Shown piece after piece: positions 1 to 9,572 of a DNA stretch of 64,000 bases. The stretch covers positions 2,976,001-3,040,000 of the forward strand of contig NZ_CP150274.1 in the NCBI RefSeq assembly GCF_037977055.1, written 5' to 3'. The stretch's first letter is position 1. Each line of letters begins with the position of its first letter. The notes beneath the pieces were generated by a model. The model was not told the origin of the DNA, did no database searches, and saw only the letters and a program-made list of their open reading frames with translations. Made by a program: the position numbers and the translations under genes. Source of the DNA: Paenibacillus sp. FSL K6-1096 (GTDB lineage: Bacteria; Bacillota; Bacilli; Paenibacillales; Paenibacillaceae).

Positions 1-682
1 CATTATAAAAGAAAGCATTCAGCCTGCGCTCGGCGGTTGTCTTGGGATTCAAGTTACGCAGGGCCCCGGCGGCCCCGTTGCGCGCATTCTTCAGCGGCTC
101 CGCAGCTCGGGTATTATAATCGGCCAGCACGGACAGATTCATAATCCCTTCGCCTTGCACCTCAATTAAACCTTCCTTGAAGGGAATGGTCAGCGGTACG
201 GACTTAATCGTCTTCACCTGCGCCAGGATGCCCTCACCTGTCACCCCGTTGCCCCGGGTCGCTGCCTGAACAAGCACACCGTCACGGTAGGTCAGGTTCA
301 GGGTCAGCCCGTCGAACTTCAGCTCCACCGCATAACACGGCTCCGGCAGCGGGTTCTCCGGGTTCTTGGTATTGTAGTCGTTCACCAGCTTCAATACGCG
401 GGTATTCCAGGTACGGAGCTGTTCAATGTTCTGCGCCTTGTCCAGACTCCACAGCGGTGCCAGATGGCGGTGCGGGGTGAAGCCCTTCAGCAGCTCTCCG
501 CCGACCCGCTGGGTCGGGGAATGCGGCAGGACCATCCCGCTCTCCGCCTCCAGCGCCACCAGCTTATCATAGAGCGCATCATATTCCTTGTCGCTGACCA
601 GCGGAGCATCCAGCGTATAGTAGTGATAATTGTATTGATTCAGCTCGGCAACCAGTTCTTCCATGGTGAACATCTTATCCAT
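1..682 (-). CDS. ligA: NAD-dependent DNA ligase LigA, N-terminal part (gene runs off the window)
   Basis: This is the first ~227 residues of the NAD+-dependent DNA ligase that seals nicks during replication and repair. The reading frame starts MDKMFTMEELVAEL, continues through the adenylation domain, and shows the active-site K-x-D-G motif as ELKFDG at about residue 122, followed by the conserved RGNG and RNGAAGALR segments. The ATG at 682 is preceded by GGAGGG about nine bases upstream. It lies downstream of pcrA on the same strand, matching the pcrB-pcrA-ligA order of Bacillus subtilis. The C-terminal OB-fold, zinc finger, HhH and BRCT parts are outside the window. Confidence 0.95.
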   Translation of the reverse strand, partial: MDKMFTMEELVAELNQYNYHYYTLDAPLVSDKEYDALYDKLVALEAESGMVLPHSPTQRVGGELLKGFTPHRHLAPLWSLDKAQNIEQLRTWNTRVLKLVNDYNTKNPENPLPEPCYAVELKFDGLTLNLTYRDGVLVQAATRGNGVTGEGILAQVKTIKSVPLTIPFKEGLIEVQGEGIMNLSVLADYNTRAAEPLKNARNGAAGALRNLNPKTTAERRLNAFFYN

Positions 683-758
683 CCGGCATATCCCTCCGTC
701 AAATAGGTTTCCTACGGTTAGCGTGATCCAAAAACACTAGCGTTAATCGCAGCTTGAT

Positions 759-3134
759 TTATTCAACTTTGGTAATCGGGGCGAACCCGGCCAGCAGCCG
801 CTTCACACCCACCGGCGCCGGGAAAGCAATCTGCAGCTCCGTATCGTTGCCGCTGCCCTTCACGGCCACAATGGTGCCGGTGCCCCATTTGCCGTGGGCC
901 ACCTTGTCGCCGGCCTTGAAGCCTCCGGCCTCGGCCGCCGCCCCGGCCCCGCCCGTCGTGCGCTGCGCGCCTCCGGTCGTCACCACCACCCGGCCCGCGC
1001 CGGGCACCGCCCGGGCCGAACTGCCGCTGCCGAAGCTGGCGGAGCCGCCGCCCTCCGGCGCAGACCCGGCCGCTGCCGTGCGGCTGCTGCCGAAGTTCCC
1101 CCGGCTGCCTCCGCTTCCGCTGAAGCCCCGGCCGCCATAGGCACCGCCTACCTCCGCGCCTCCGCGCCGGAAGCGGTCCGCAGCGCGGACGGTATCTTCC
1201 TTCAGCTCCTCCGGAATCTCGTCCAGGAAGCGCGACGGCGCATTCGAGGCCGTCCGCCCGAACAGCGTGCGCATCCGCGCGCAGCTGAGGAACAGCTGCT
1301 TCTCCGCACGCGTAATACCCACATACGCCAGCCGGCGCTCCTCCTCCAGCTCATCATTGTCCTGGAAGGCACGGCTGTGCGGGAACACACCCTCCTCCAT
1401 CCCGATGATGAACACGGTCGGGAATTCCAGCCCCTTCGCGCTGTGCATCGTCATCAGGACGACCGCATCGCTGCGGTCCTCCTCATTGTCATTCATGCTG
1501 TCGATGTCTGCCACCAGCGCGAGGTCGGTCAGGAAGGAGACCAGCGATTTGTCTTCATTGTTCTTCTCGAATTCCATCGTAACGGACAGGAACTCGTCGA
1601 TGTTCTCCAGCCGGGAACGGGATTCCAGCGTATTCTCATTCTGCAGCTCCAGCCGGTACTGGGACAGCTCCAGAATTTTCTCCGTCAGCTCCGTGACCGA
1701 CAGGAATTCCACCATCCGGCGCAGCGCTTCGATCATATCGTAGAACTCCACCAGCGCATTGCGTGTACGTCCGGCGAAGCCCAAGTCGTCCACCGTCTCC
1801 AGCACCCGGAAGATCGAGACGCCCCGGTCCACTGCCGCCGCCGCCAGCTTGCCGATGGTCGTATCACCCAGCCCCCGCTTGGGAACATTAATAATCCGCA
1901 CCAAGCTGATATCGTCATCGGGATTGCTGAGCAGACGCAGATAGGCCAGCAGATCCTTAATTTCCTTACGGTCGTAGAACTTGATCCCGCCGACAATCTG
2001 ATAAGGAATGTCAGACTTGATCAGAATTTCTTCTATGACACGGGACTGGGCGTTCGTCCGGTACAGAATCGCATGATTCTGATACTTCTGGCCCGCTTTC
2101 ACATTCTTGCTGATCTCCCCGGTAACGAAATACCCTTCATCATGCTCGGAATCAGCGCGGTATACCTTGATCTTCGCACCATCCTCCGAATCGGTCCACA
2201 GCTTCTTGGGCTTGCGGCCCGTATTCAGGGCGATGACGCCGTTCGCAGCATTCAGGATATTCGAGGTCGAGCGGTAGTTCTGCTCCAGCAGAATCGTCTT
2301 GGCTTCGGGATAATCCTCTTCAAAATTAAGAATGTTCGAGATATCCGCCCCGCGCCAGCGGTAGATCGACTGGTCACTGTCCCCGACCACACAGATGCGG
2401 TGATGACTGTCGGCCAGCATCCGGCAGAGCATGTACTGCGCCCGGTTCGTATCCTGATACTCATCGACATGAATGTACTTGAACTTCTTCTGGTAGAAGT
2501 CCAGTACGTCCGGCTTCTCCTTGAACAGCTCAATCGTCTTCATAATCAGGTCGTCAAAATCCAGCGAGTTATTGCTTCGCAGACGGTGCTGGTATTTCGT
2601 ATACACCTGGGCGACCAGCCCCTCGAAATAGTCGCCAACCTTCTGCTCATACTGCGCCGGTGTAATCAGTTCATTTTTGTTCGTGCTGATCACGGCCTGG
2701 ATCGCCTTCGGCTCAAACTTCTTCGTATCGATATTCAGATCCTTCATGCAATTGCGGATAACAGATAACTGGTCGGTGGAATCAAGAATGGAAAAGTTCG
2801 AGGTGAACCCGATCTGCTCAATATCTCTCCGCAGAATCCGTACGCACATGGAGTGGAAGGTCGAGACCCAAATATCGCGGCCCTCCGGACCGACCAGCCT
2901 GGAGACACGCTCCTGCATCTCACGGGCGGCCTTATTCGTAAAAGTAATCGCCAGAATCGCCCACGGCGGAGCCTTGCGGTTCGCAATCAGCCAGGCAATC
3001 CGGTGCGTCAGCACCCGGGTCTTGCCGCTGCCTGCGCCGGCCATAATCAGCAGGGGGCCTTCCGTAGTCTCTACGGCCTGACGCTGCGGCGGATTCAGCC
3101 GGCTTACGGCGTCGTGTATATTAACAAGTTGCAT
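759..3134 (-). CDS. pcrA: ATP-dependent DNA helicase PcrA (UvrD/Rep family)
   Basis: PcrA is a superfamily 1, 3'-5' DNA helicase acting in nucleotide-excision repair, rolling-circle plasmid replication and removal of recombination intermediates. Walker A is [11 protein letters not shown] near residue 35 and Walker B is DEYQDTN near residue 225. The later helicase motifs ([22 protein letters not shown]) are all present. Between about residues 645 and 730 lies a long Gly/Ser/Ala/Arg-rich linker, followed by a C-terminal Tudor-like domain ([15 protein letters not shown]). The ATG at 3143 has an AAGGAG only one base away, so I prefer the ATG at 3134 ([10 protein letters not shown]), spaced about ten bases. 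It is flanked by pcrB upstream and ligA downstream. Confidence 0.96.
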   Translation of the reverse strand: MQLVNIHDAVSRLNPPQRQAVETTEGPLLIMAGAGSGKTRVLTHRIAWLIANRKAPPWAILAITFTNKAAREMQERVSRLVGPEGRDIWVSTFHSMCVRILRRDIEQIGFTSNFSILDSTDQLSVIRNCMKDLNIDTKKFEPKAIQAVISTNKNELITPAQYEQKVGDYFEGLVAQVYTKYQHRLRSNNSLDFDDLIMKTIELFKEKPDVLDFYQKKFKYIHVDEYQDTNRAQYMLCRMLADSHHRICVVGDSDQSIYRWRGADISNILNFEEDYPEAKTILLEQNYRSTSNILNAANGVIALNTGRKPKKLWTDSEDGAKIKVYRADSEHDEGYFVTGEISKNVKAGQKYQNHAILYRTNAQSRVIEEILIKSDIPYQIVGGIKFYDRKEIKDLLAYLRLLSNPDDDISLVRIINVPKRGLGDTTIGKLAAAAVDRGVSIFRVLETVDDLGFAGRTRNALVEFYDMIEALRRMVEFLSVTELTEKILELSQYRLELQNENTLESRSRLENIDEFLSVTMEFEKNNEDKSLVSFLTDLALVADIDSMNDNEEDRSDAVVLMTMHSAKGLEFPTVFIIGMEEGVFPHSRAFQDNDELEEERRLAYVGITRAEKQLFLSCARMRTLFGRTASNAPSRFLDEIPEELKEDTVRAADRFRRGGAEVGGAYGGRGFSGSGGSRGNFGSSRTAAAGSAPEGGGSASFGSGSSARAVPGAGRVVVTTGGAQRTTGGAGAAAEAGGFKAGDKVAHGKWGTGTIVAVKGSGNDTELQIAFPAPVGVKRLLAGFAPITKVE

Positions 3135-3212
3135 GTGGGACATGCTCCTTTCAGCTTTTGTTATCGTAAAATCTGTTCATCCTGGTGTCCTGTAACGGGT
3201 CTGCTGTGCAAG

Positions 3213-3932
3213 CTACAGCCAGTCCCTCTGCGGCGTCTCCCGCACCGCCTGAACGGTCATCAGCGCCTGCTCCACATCGCTGTAAATAATATTGCCGACT
3301 ACCACGGTATCGCATAGCGCTGCCGCTTGTCTCGCTTCCGTTGCACCCGTAATTCCGCCGCCATAGAACAGCTGGCTATGCTCCACGACCTCCCTGACCT
3401 CACGCACAATCTCCATATCTCCGAAGGCTCCGCTGTATTCCAGATAGACTACGGGGAGATTCATCAGCTTGTCTGCAATCTGGGCATAGGCACCCGCCCC
3501 GGCGGCATCAAGCGAGCTGTCCGCACCGGTTAGACGGGCGACCGAGGAATCGCCGTTCAGCACGATATAGCCCTCAGTCAGCAGCAATTCCCATGGGATC
3601 AGACTGCCGAAGCGTTCAATCGCCCGGCGGTGATGGCCCAGAATCCATGAAGTATCGGCAGTATTGAGCACCATGGGAATCATATAGAGGTCGAAGCCGG
3701 GTACAGCAGCCTCCAGGTCGGAGATCTCCAGCGCACAAGGCAAGCCGTACGGCCGGATTCGCTCCAGCAGGCTTACCGTATTGTCGTAGGTGACTCCCGT
3801 AGAGCCGCCTACCAGAATCGCGTCCGTTCCCGACCGGCAGACCGCCTCCAGCTCCTTATCCCCCAGAGCACGGTCCGGGTCCAGCTTAAAAACATGCCGC
3901 CACGGCCGGATCAATTGCCGCATTTCATTCAT
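3213..3932 (-). CDS. pcrB: Heptaprenylglyceryl phosphate synthase PcrB
   Basis: PcrB is a TIM-barrel prenyltransferase. In Bacilli it joins heptaprenyl diphosphate to sn-glycerol-1-phosphate to make an archaeal-type ether lipid precursor. The 239-residue length and the segments HVFKLDPDR, SGTDAILVGGSTGVT, YLEYSGAFG, FYGGGI and CDTVVVGNIIY are family hallmarks and include the substrate phosphate-binding loops. It precedes pcrA on the same strand with a ~78-base gap, the usual order. The ATG at 3932 has GAGG about ten bases upstream; an in-frame ATG three codons later is an alternative start. Confidence 0.93.
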   Translation of the reverse strand: MNEMRQLIRPWRHVFKLDPDRALGDKELEAVCRSGTDAILVGGSTGVTYDNTVSLLERIRPYGLPCALEISDLEAAVPGFDLYMIPMVLNTADTSWILGHHRRAIERFGSLIPWELLLTEGYIVLNGDSSVARLTGADSSLDAAGAGAYAQIADKLMNLPVVYLEYSGAFGDMEIVREVREVVEHSQLFYGGGITGATEARQAAALCDTVVVGNIIYSDVEQALMTVQAVRETPQRDWL

Positions 3933-3971
3933 CCCCGTCCATCCTCATTGTTCATTTCAGTGAATATATCT

Positions 3972-4001
3972 AGTCTATGTCAGCGGGAAGGGGGGTGTCA
4001 A
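3972..4001 (-). promoter_or_regulatory. Probable sigma-A promoter of pcrB-pcrA-ligA
   Basis: On the minus strand TTGACA (3996-4001) and TAGACT (3972-3977) are separated by 18 bases and lie about 40-70 bases before the pcrB start. Confidence 0.5.
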
Positions 4002-4059
4002 TTTAAAACAGAACAAAATACGAACATTTTTTCGCCTATAACTACTGGGTGGCTTTCTG

Positions 4060-4929
4060 CTATTTACGCAGCCCCCTGATCTGCTTCAGATCATTCTCCG
4101 CGATGAAATCGGTATAGAATCCGTCCACTCCTAAGCGGGACAGCTTCACGATTTCCTTCTCATCATTTACCGTATGCACATAGACCCTCGCCCCTGCTTT
4201 TTTCAGCTGGCGTACGAAGCTCTTGGTCGCTCTATCGATGGGCATCGTGATATCCACTCCGGTCTGCTTGACAAATTCAAGGATCACTTCATCGCTGTCC
4301 TGTGTCTGATATAGTGTGAAGATCATTTCAGGAAAATCATATACCTTCTTCACCACACCCAGCATCTCCCGGCTGTAAATCTGCGGGACGATCCGCTGCA
4401 GCAGAGCAGGGTCCTTCTTCTGTGCGGCTTCCACAATCAGCTCAAATTGCTTCGTAACCTGCTCCGGCTCCAGCTCCTTCGTATCTGTTACAACATAGGC
4501 ATCCGGGTAAACCTCCATCAGTTCGACAATCTTCTCAATATCCAGCGGAGAGTATAATTCAAGCACCGGGCTGTTCATCACTTCTTCATGGGTCAGCACA
4601 TCGCCCTGCTTATCGGGAGGAAGCACCTCTTGTTGACCCAGCTTCTTACTCATACCCGTCGTCCATTCATGGCGGGCTACCAGCTGGTCATCACTTGTCA
4701 GCAGCAGGTCCGCCTCAAAGATCCGGGTCCCCTGCTCATAATTCGCAATAAAAGCATCCTGTGTATTGGTGTACGCTTTGTTATTAATTCCGCCCATGGC
4801 ATGGGCAATGACTCTGTGGGCGGCGAAGCCGGTCTCCGGCTCCTTCTTTGGCTCCCCAAGGGTAAGTACAAGCATGAGGGCGACAGCAACGATCATAATA
4901 ACGGAAGCAATAAGCTTGTTTCTCTTCAT
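4060..4929 (-). CDS. Membrane-anchored glycerophosphodiester phosphodiesterase-like protein
   Basis: The 289-residue protein has an N-terminal membrane anchor (about residues 5-24) and then a TIM-barrel fold of the GDPD / PI-phospholipase C superfamily. Typical elements are an early His (VIAHAMGG), YTNTQDAF, the acidic FEADLLLTSDDQLVARHEW segment, VVTDTKE and the closing VYVHTVND...GVDGFYTDF. The usual GDPD HRG...EN signature is replaced by HAMGG...TN, so this is a divergent subfamily and classic glycerophosphodiester hydrolysis is not assured. The start is the ATG at 4929 with AAAGGAG eight bases upstream; a longer open frame to 5007 has no ribosome site. It follows the sugar transferase gene but is separated from it by a terminator. 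Confidence 0.75.
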   Translation of the reverse strand: MKRNKLIASVIMIVAVALMLVLTLGEPKKEPETGFAAHRVIAHAMGGINNKAYTNTQDAFIANYEQGTRIFEADLLLTSDDQLVARHEWTTGMSKKLGQQEVLPPDKQGDVLTHEEVMNSPVLELYSPLDIEKIVELMEVYPDAYVVTDTKELEPEQVTKQFELIVEAAQKKDPALLQRIVPQIYSREMLGVVKKVYDFPEMIFTLYQTQDSDEVILEFVKQTGVDITMPIDRATKSFVRQLKKAGARVYVHTVNDEKEIVKLSRLGVDGFYTDFIAENDLKQIRGLRK

Positions 4930-4973
4930 GATGTCAGTCTCCTTTGCAAGTAGTAGAGAGTGGGCTGAAAAAG

Positions 4974-5015
4974 AAAAAACGGCTGTGTCATCCTCAAAGG
5001 GCAGCAACCGTTTTT
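4974..5015 (-). terminator. Rho-independent terminator after the glycan operon
   Basis: On the minus strand AAAAACGG, a GCTG/CAGC inner stem and CCGTTTTTT form a hairpin followed by a T-rich tract, 28 bases after the stop of the sugar transferase gene. Confidence 0.7.
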
Positions 5016-5042
5016 ATTGGAAACCTATAGATAAGTCCGATA

Positions 5043-6443
5043 TTAATAAGCGTTCTTGAAGCCGTTGCGGATCGTCTTGGCGATGATGCGGATGTCGAAC
5101 AGCAGCGACCAGTTCTCAATGTAGAAAATATCATGCTTGATCCGGTCCTCAATCGAGGTATCTCCGCGCAGACCATTGCTTTGGGCCCAGCCGGTAATGC
5201 CCGGCCGTACATGGTGCTTCACCATATACTTCGGAATCTCGCCGCGGAACTGCTCCACATAATACGGGCGCTCCGGCCGCGGACCGACCACACTCATCTG
5301 GCCGAACAGCACGTTGAAGAACTGCGGCAGCTCATCCAGACTCGTACGGCGGATGAAGGTTCCGAAGCGGGTCCGCCGCGGATCATCCTTGGTACTCCAG
5401 CCGGTGTCCACTCCGCCGTCCGTCTGCATCTTCATCGAGCGGAACTTGTACATCATGAAGTTGCGGCGGTTCAGACCGACCCGCTCCTGCTTGAAAATCA
5501 CCGGGCCCGGTGAAGTCAGCCGCACACCCAGCGCGACCAGCAGCATCACCGGAGACAGCATAATAATGGCGAAGAGCGAGAAGACAACATCGAAGATCCG
5601 TTTCGCCATTTTGTTCCCGGCCATATCCAGCGGAATATCGCGCACATTAATCATCGGCATCCCGGCAAAGTTATCGAAGTAAGGACGGGCCGGCAGGTAA
5701 TCGAAAAAGTCTGGAATAATCAGCGTCCGCACCCCGGCCTTCTCGCAGGTGGCGATAATCGCCGGGTATTTGGAATGGGCATCCAGCGGCAGCGCCAGAA
5801 TCACCTCATCGACCGGCAGCATCTCCAGCATCCCTTCGAGCTGGTCCACCGTGCCGAGAATCGGCTTATACCGCTGCTCCTCAATGCTGTCCCACTGATG
5901 GAAATCATCCAGGAACCCGATCGTCTCATAACCCAGCTCCGGGTATTGCTCCAGGTTGCTGTAGAATCTTTTACCCAATGTGCCTGCCCCAAGAATCAGG
6001 ACGAACTGGCGGTTGAAGCCTTTCTCGCGCAGCGACTTCAGCATCTTCTTCAGCACATAGCGGTACAGCATGATCGACATAATATTGAAGCCCATATAGA
6101 TCGCCAGGTATTGACGGGAGACGTCAATCTCTCTCAGGAAGTACATCAGGCCCAGCAGGATGAAGATGCCCATGGCGTGAACCTGAAACACCTTCAGGAA
6201 TTCATCAATAAACCGCTTCTTCCGCTTCGGCAAATAGAGCGATACCATAATCCCGATCAACACCGCGATGGCCCCGTAGATCATGCTCCAGTAGGCATAG
6301 GATTCAATCGGAAGCGTCCGGTAGGATTCCAGCAGGCCGCTCTTGAACTTCAGCCACCAGGCCGCCAGGAAGGACAGCTGAATAATGAGGAAGTCAGCGA
6401 CCATATATAATTGGGTCAGGAATTTCTGATTCCGGCGGATCAT
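5043..6443 (-). CDS. Polyprenyl-phosphate hexose-1-phosphate transferase (glycan initiation, WsaP/WcaJ type)
   Basis: This 466-residue integral membrane enzyme should start glycan assembly by moving a hexose-1-phosphate from a nucleotide sugar to undecaprenyl phosphate at the inner membrane face. The N-terminal half has about four membrane helices and a Rossmann-like CoA-binding-type domain (FVLILGAGTLGKRFY, near residue 147). A fifth helix (VVFSLFAIIMLSPVMLLVALGV) precedes the bacterial sugar transferase catalytic domain with TSPGPVIFKQERVG, YKFRSMK, RTSLDELPQFFNVL, VGPRPE and VRPGITGWAQ. It overlaps the upstream glycosyltransferase by four bases, so the two are translationally coupled. The sugar transferred (glucose or galactose) cannot be read from the sequence. 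Confidence 0.92.
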   Translation of the reverse strand: MIRRNQKFLTQLYMVADFLIIQLSFLAAWWLKFKSGLLESYRTLPIESYAYWSMIYGAIAVLIGIMVSLYLPKRKKRFIDEFLKVFQVHAMGIFILLGLMYFLREIDVSRQYLAIYMGFNIMSIMLYRYVLKKMLKSLREKGFNRQFVLILGAGTLGKRFYSNLEQYPELGYETIGFLDDFHQWDSIEEQRYKPILGTVDQLEGMLEMLPVDEVILALPLDAHSKYPAIIATCEKAGVRTLIIPDFFDYLPARPYFDNFAGMPMINVRDIPLDMAGNKMAKRIFDVVFSLFAIIMLSPVMLLVALGVRLTSPGPVIFKQERVGLNRRNFMMYKFRSMKMQTDGGVDTGWSTKDDPRRTRFGTFIRRTSLDELPQFFNVLFGQMSVVGPRPERPYYVEQFRGEIPKYMVKHHVRPGITGWAQSNGLRGDTSIEDRIKHDIFYIENWSLLFDIRIIAKTIRNGFKNAY

Positions 6444-7393
6444 AATCTCACCTCAGCCTTCGATTCATTGCGGATGCCGTTTTCCCCGGGAACAGACAGA
6501 CTCTGTGCGGGTGTTGGCACCTTACGCGGAGCAATCAGCGCGTTGCGCAGCAGCGAGAGCGTGAACTTCACGCCGACCCCTGCATAGACCGCTCCATTTA
6601 TCATACTATTGTACTGCCTGCTATAATGCTTCTTATGAAATAAAATCATCGCCCGGTGGAACTCATACACGATCTTGAACGGCCTGCGGCGCGCGCTGCC
6701 GCCCTTCAGATGCACGATGGACGTCTGCGGATAATAGTAGATGCCCCAGCCGGCTTCCTTAATCCGGTAACACCAGTCCAGGTCCTCTCCATACATGAAA
6801 AAGTTCTCATCCAGCCCGCCCACCTGCTCAATCGTCTCCCGCCGCAGCAGCATGAACGCTCCTACGAGGCAATCTACCGGATACGCTTCATCCGGGTCCA
6901 GATACCCGAGCTGATAGCCGTTGAACCGCGGACGGTCCGGGAACAGCTTACTGAAGCCAAAGGCATAATAGAAGGACGCCGACGGGGTCGGGAACCCTCT
7001 CCGGCAAGCTTTGTCCAACGCCCCATCCGGCAAAATCACCTTGCAGCCCGACGCGCCAAGATCCGGCCGGCTGTCCATGAACGCAATCATCGTCTCCAGC
7101 GTATCCTTGCGGACCACCGTATCCGAGTTGAGCAGAAGCACATACCGCCCGGAGGCAGCCTCCATCCCCTGGTTATTACCCTTGGCAAACCCTACATTTT
7201 CCGAATTGGCGATCAGCAGCACATCCGGGAATTCCTTGCTGATCATCTCCACCGAGTTATCATGGGAGTTATTATCTACTAGAATAATTTCATAGGAATA
7301 CCTTGTCTCGGAATCATACACCGACCTTAGACAATCCATCGTCAGGCGGCAGGTGTTGTAATTGAGAATCAAAATACTAACATCCACATTCAC
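6440..7393 (-). CDS. Family 2 glycosyltransferase, rhamnosyltransferase-like
   Basis: This is a GT-A fold enzyme likely to add a sugar, possibly rhamnose, to the lipid-linked glycan in the cytoplasm. It opens with VDVSILILNYNT and has VDNNSHDNS, LLLNSDTVV (the DxD-like metal site) and the acceptor-side EDLDWCYRIKEAGW. The C-terminal region is basic. I place the start at a GTG (7393) with AGGAG nine bases upstream rather than at the first ATG of the open frame (7432), which lacks a ribosome site. Its end overlaps the initiating transferase gene by four bases. The rfbD gene lies just upstream, which agrees with dTDP-rhamnose as donor but does not prove it. Confidence 0.85.
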   Translation of the reverse strand: MNVDVSILILNYNTCRLTMDCLRSVYDSETRYSYEIILVDNNSHDNSVEMISKEFPDVLLIANSENVGFAKGNNQGMEAASGRYVLLLNSDTVVRKDTLETMIAFMDSRPDLGASGCKVILPDGALDKACRRGFPTPSASFYYAFGFSKLFPDRPRFNGYQLGYLDPDEAYPVDCLVGAFMLLRRETIEQVGGLDENFFMYGEDLDWCYRIKEAGWGIYYYPQTSIVHLKGGSARRRPFKIVYEFHRAMILFHKKHYSRQYNSMINGAVYAGVGVKFTLSLLRNALIAPRKVPTPAQSLSVPGENGIRNESKAEVRL

Positions 7394-7488
7394 TGCAATA
7401 CTCTCCTGACAAATATAGTAATCTATCGACAATTATTATAACACAGAAAAGACCGGGAGTGCCGGTCGTGATAGTGCAAACAATATTA

Positions 7489-8367
7489 TTAATCATTTTG
7501 TTTAAGGCTATAAAGGAAATGCTTCAGCCCTTCCCGCCATGGCCTGATATCCTTGAACTCATTGGTTCGGATGGCCAGATGCTCCAGCACAGAGTTCCGC
7601 GGGCGCGGTGCCGGACGCGGAAATTGGTCCGTTGTACAAGGCTCAAGCTTAGCGGTGAACTTCAGTCCCAGGATATCTTCGGCTTCCGCAAAGATGGCCT
7701 GAGTGAATTCATACCATGTGCAGGAATCACTGTTCGAGGCATGGTATACGCCGTATTTTTCCGTCTGGATTAGCTCCAGCAAGAATCTGGCTAAATCCAC
7801 GGTGTACGTAGGCGAACCTTTCTGGTCATGTACAACCTGAAGCAGCGGTTTTTCTTGGCCGAGCTTCAACATCGTTTTCACAAAGTTATTGCCGTACTTT
7901 CCGTATACCCAAGAGGTACGCACGATGAAATATTTAGAGGACAAGGACTGAACCAAAACCTCTCCAGCCCGTTTTGACTTACCATAGACACTCTTAGGAT
8001 CAGTATTATCATATTCATGATAAGGCTTTTGTCCCATGCCATCGAACACATAATCCGTGCTGATGTAGACCAGCTTCGCCCCCGCTTTCTCCGCAGCAAG
8101 GGTTACATTCCGGCTTCCGGTAGCATTAATCAGGTAGGCTGCATCCACATCTGTCTCGGCCACGTCCACCGACGTATGCGCTGCGCAATGGATGACCACA
8201 TCAGGTGCAAAACCGCCGATCGTCTCCTGGCACTGCTCCAAATCGGTAATATCCATCTCCTGACGGTCACAGCCCAGCGCCTCAATTTTCTGGCTCTGCA
8301 ACAGAAGCATCAGATCCTGTCCAAGCTGCCCTCCGGCGCCTGTAACGAACACCTTCATCTTGGCCAT
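7489..8367 (-). CDS. rfbD: dTDP-4-dehydrorhamnose reductase RfbD (RmlD)
   Basis: RmlD performs the last step of dTDP-L-rhamnose synthesis, reducing dTDP-4-keto-L-rhamnose with NAD(P)H. The ~292-residue protein has the Rossmann motif VTGAGGQLGQDL, the short-chain dehydrogenase YGKSKRAGE (catalytic Tyr and Lys), STDYVFDG and VRTSWVYG. The stop of rfbB (TAA) overlaps the ATG at 8367 by one base, so translation is coupled. The upstream extension of the open frame lies inside rfbB and is ignored. Confidence 0.94.
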   Translation of the reverse strand: MAKMKVFVTGAGGQLGQDLMLLLQSQKIEALGCDRQEMDITDLEQCQETIGGFAPDVVIHCAAHTSVDVAETDVDAAYLINATGSRNVTLAAEKAGAKLVYISTDYVFDGMGQKPYHEYDNTDPKSVYGKSKRAGEVLVQSLSSKYFIVRTSWVYGKYGNNFVKTMLKLGQEKPLLQVVHDQKGSPTYTVDLARFLLELIQTEKYGVYHASNSDSCTWYEFTQAIFAEAEDILGLKFTAKLEPCTTDQFPRPAPRPRNSVLEHLAIRTNEFKDIRPWREGLKHFLYSLKQND

Positions 8368-9389
8368 TACAGGGAGTCCCCTAGCCGGGTACCGTACTGG
8401 AGCGCAGCATACTTCTGGTATTCGCCAGACTGAATGCGGGTCCACCATTCTTTGTTATTCAGATACCACTGGATAGTCTCTTTGATGCCCGTTTCGAACG
8501 TATGCTTAGGCTTCCAGCCCAGTTCATTCGTAATTTTGGTCGGGTCTATGCCGTAGCGGCGGTCATGCCCTGGACGGTCCTGCACATACGTAATCAGTGA
8601 GTCCGGTTTACCCAGCTCTTGCAGCACCGTATTCACGATATGCACATTCGTCCGCTCATTGTTGCCGCCAATGTTATACACTTCGCCGTTCATACCTTCA
8701 TGAATAACCAGGTCGATCGCGCTGCAATGATCCTCCACATACAGCCAGTCGCGGATATTCATGCCATCGCCGTACACCGGCAGCGCCTGATCCGCTAGGG
8801 CACGCGAGATCATCAGCGGAATCAGCTTCTCCGGGAACTGATAAGGACCATAATTATTGGAGCAGCGCGTAATATTCACCGGCAGGCCAAATGTTTCGTG
8901 ATAGGCGCGCACCAGTAAATCTCCGCCTGCTTTACTTGCAGAATACGGGCTGTTCGGGGTCAGCGGGGTTTCCTCAGTAAATAGACCTGTAGCACCAAGC
9001 GTTCCATAGACCTCATCTGTGGAGACTTGCACAAACTTCGTTACGTTGTATTTCTTAGCCGCATCCAGCAGCACCTGAGTCCCCAGCACATTTGTCTTCA
9101 CGAACACTTCCGGCTCCAGAATACTCCGGTCCACATGCGACTCCGCCGCAAAATTAACCACCACATCGACGCCATCACCAATCAGCTTATCCATCGCCGC
9201 CGTATCAGTAATATCCGCCTTCACGAACGTATAGTTCGGGTGATTCTCAACCGATTTCAGGTTCTCTAGATTCCCCGCATACGTTAGAGCATCCACGTTG
9301 ACTATTTGGTAATCCGGGTGTTGTTGCAGCATGTAAATTACAAAGTTGCTGCCAATGAAGCCGGCACCGCCGGTAATGAGAAGTTTCAT
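8367..9389 (-). CDS. rfbB: dTDP-glucose 4,6-dehydratase RfbB (RmlB)
   Basis: RmlB converts dTDP-glucose to dTDP-4-keto-6-deoxyglucose. This is the branch point to dTDP-rhamnose (RfbC/D) and to the 3-amino-3,6-dideoxy sugars made by the genes at 10.8-12.9 kb. Visible are TGGAGFIGSNFV, AAESHVDRSI, STDEVYG, YSASKAGGD (Tyr/Lys pair) and RCSNNYGPYQFPEKLIPL. The start is the ATG at 9389 preceded by AAAGGTGG; the longer open frame to 9515 is not supported. Codon use and base composition change from the AT-rich block upstream to the GC-richer block here. Confidence 0.95.
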   Translation of the reverse strand: MKLLITGGAGFIGSNFVIYMLQQHPDYQIVNVDALTYAGNLENLKSVENHPNYTFVKADITDTAAMDKLIGDGVDVVVNFAAESHVDRSILEPEVFVKTNVLGTQVLLDAAKKYNVTKFVQVSTDEVYGTLGATGLFTEETPLTPNSPYSASKAGGDLLVRAYHETFGLPVNITRCSNNYGPYQFPEKLIPLMISRALADQALPVYGDGMNIRDWLYVEDHCSAIDLVIHEGMNGEVYNIGGNNERTNVHIVNTVLQELGKPDSLITYVQDRPGHDRRYGIDPTKITNELGWKPKHTFETGIKETIQWYLNNKEWWTRIQSGEYQKYAALQYGTRLGDSL

Positions 9390-9572
9390 GGGTTGACCAC
9401 CTTTATCAATAGTAATGATTAATGCATATCCCATTATAAGAAAATTATCTGTTGTAAATATTGCATTCCCATAATATTTTATGCTCTGAATCATTCCATA
9501 GTATTCCCCGGTCATTCCAAAGGGACTAATATTTCGTCTATTTAGAGCTCAACTTGGGTAAATGTAATTTTG

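Noticed and set aside
754..1140. A 128-residue Pro/Ala-rich frame opposite the end of pcrA
   Set aside because: Its composition is the antisense of the Gly/Ser/Arg-rich PcrA linker.
894..2768. A 624-residue plus-strand frame opposite pcrA
   Set aside because: Antisense shadow of a GC-rich gene; no family features and no start signals.
9390..9572. Possible gene in the gap between rfbB and the GtrA gene
   Set aside because: The rfbB frame can be extended to 9515, but no ribosome site supports this and the conserved Rossmann start is at 9389; nothing else is visible.
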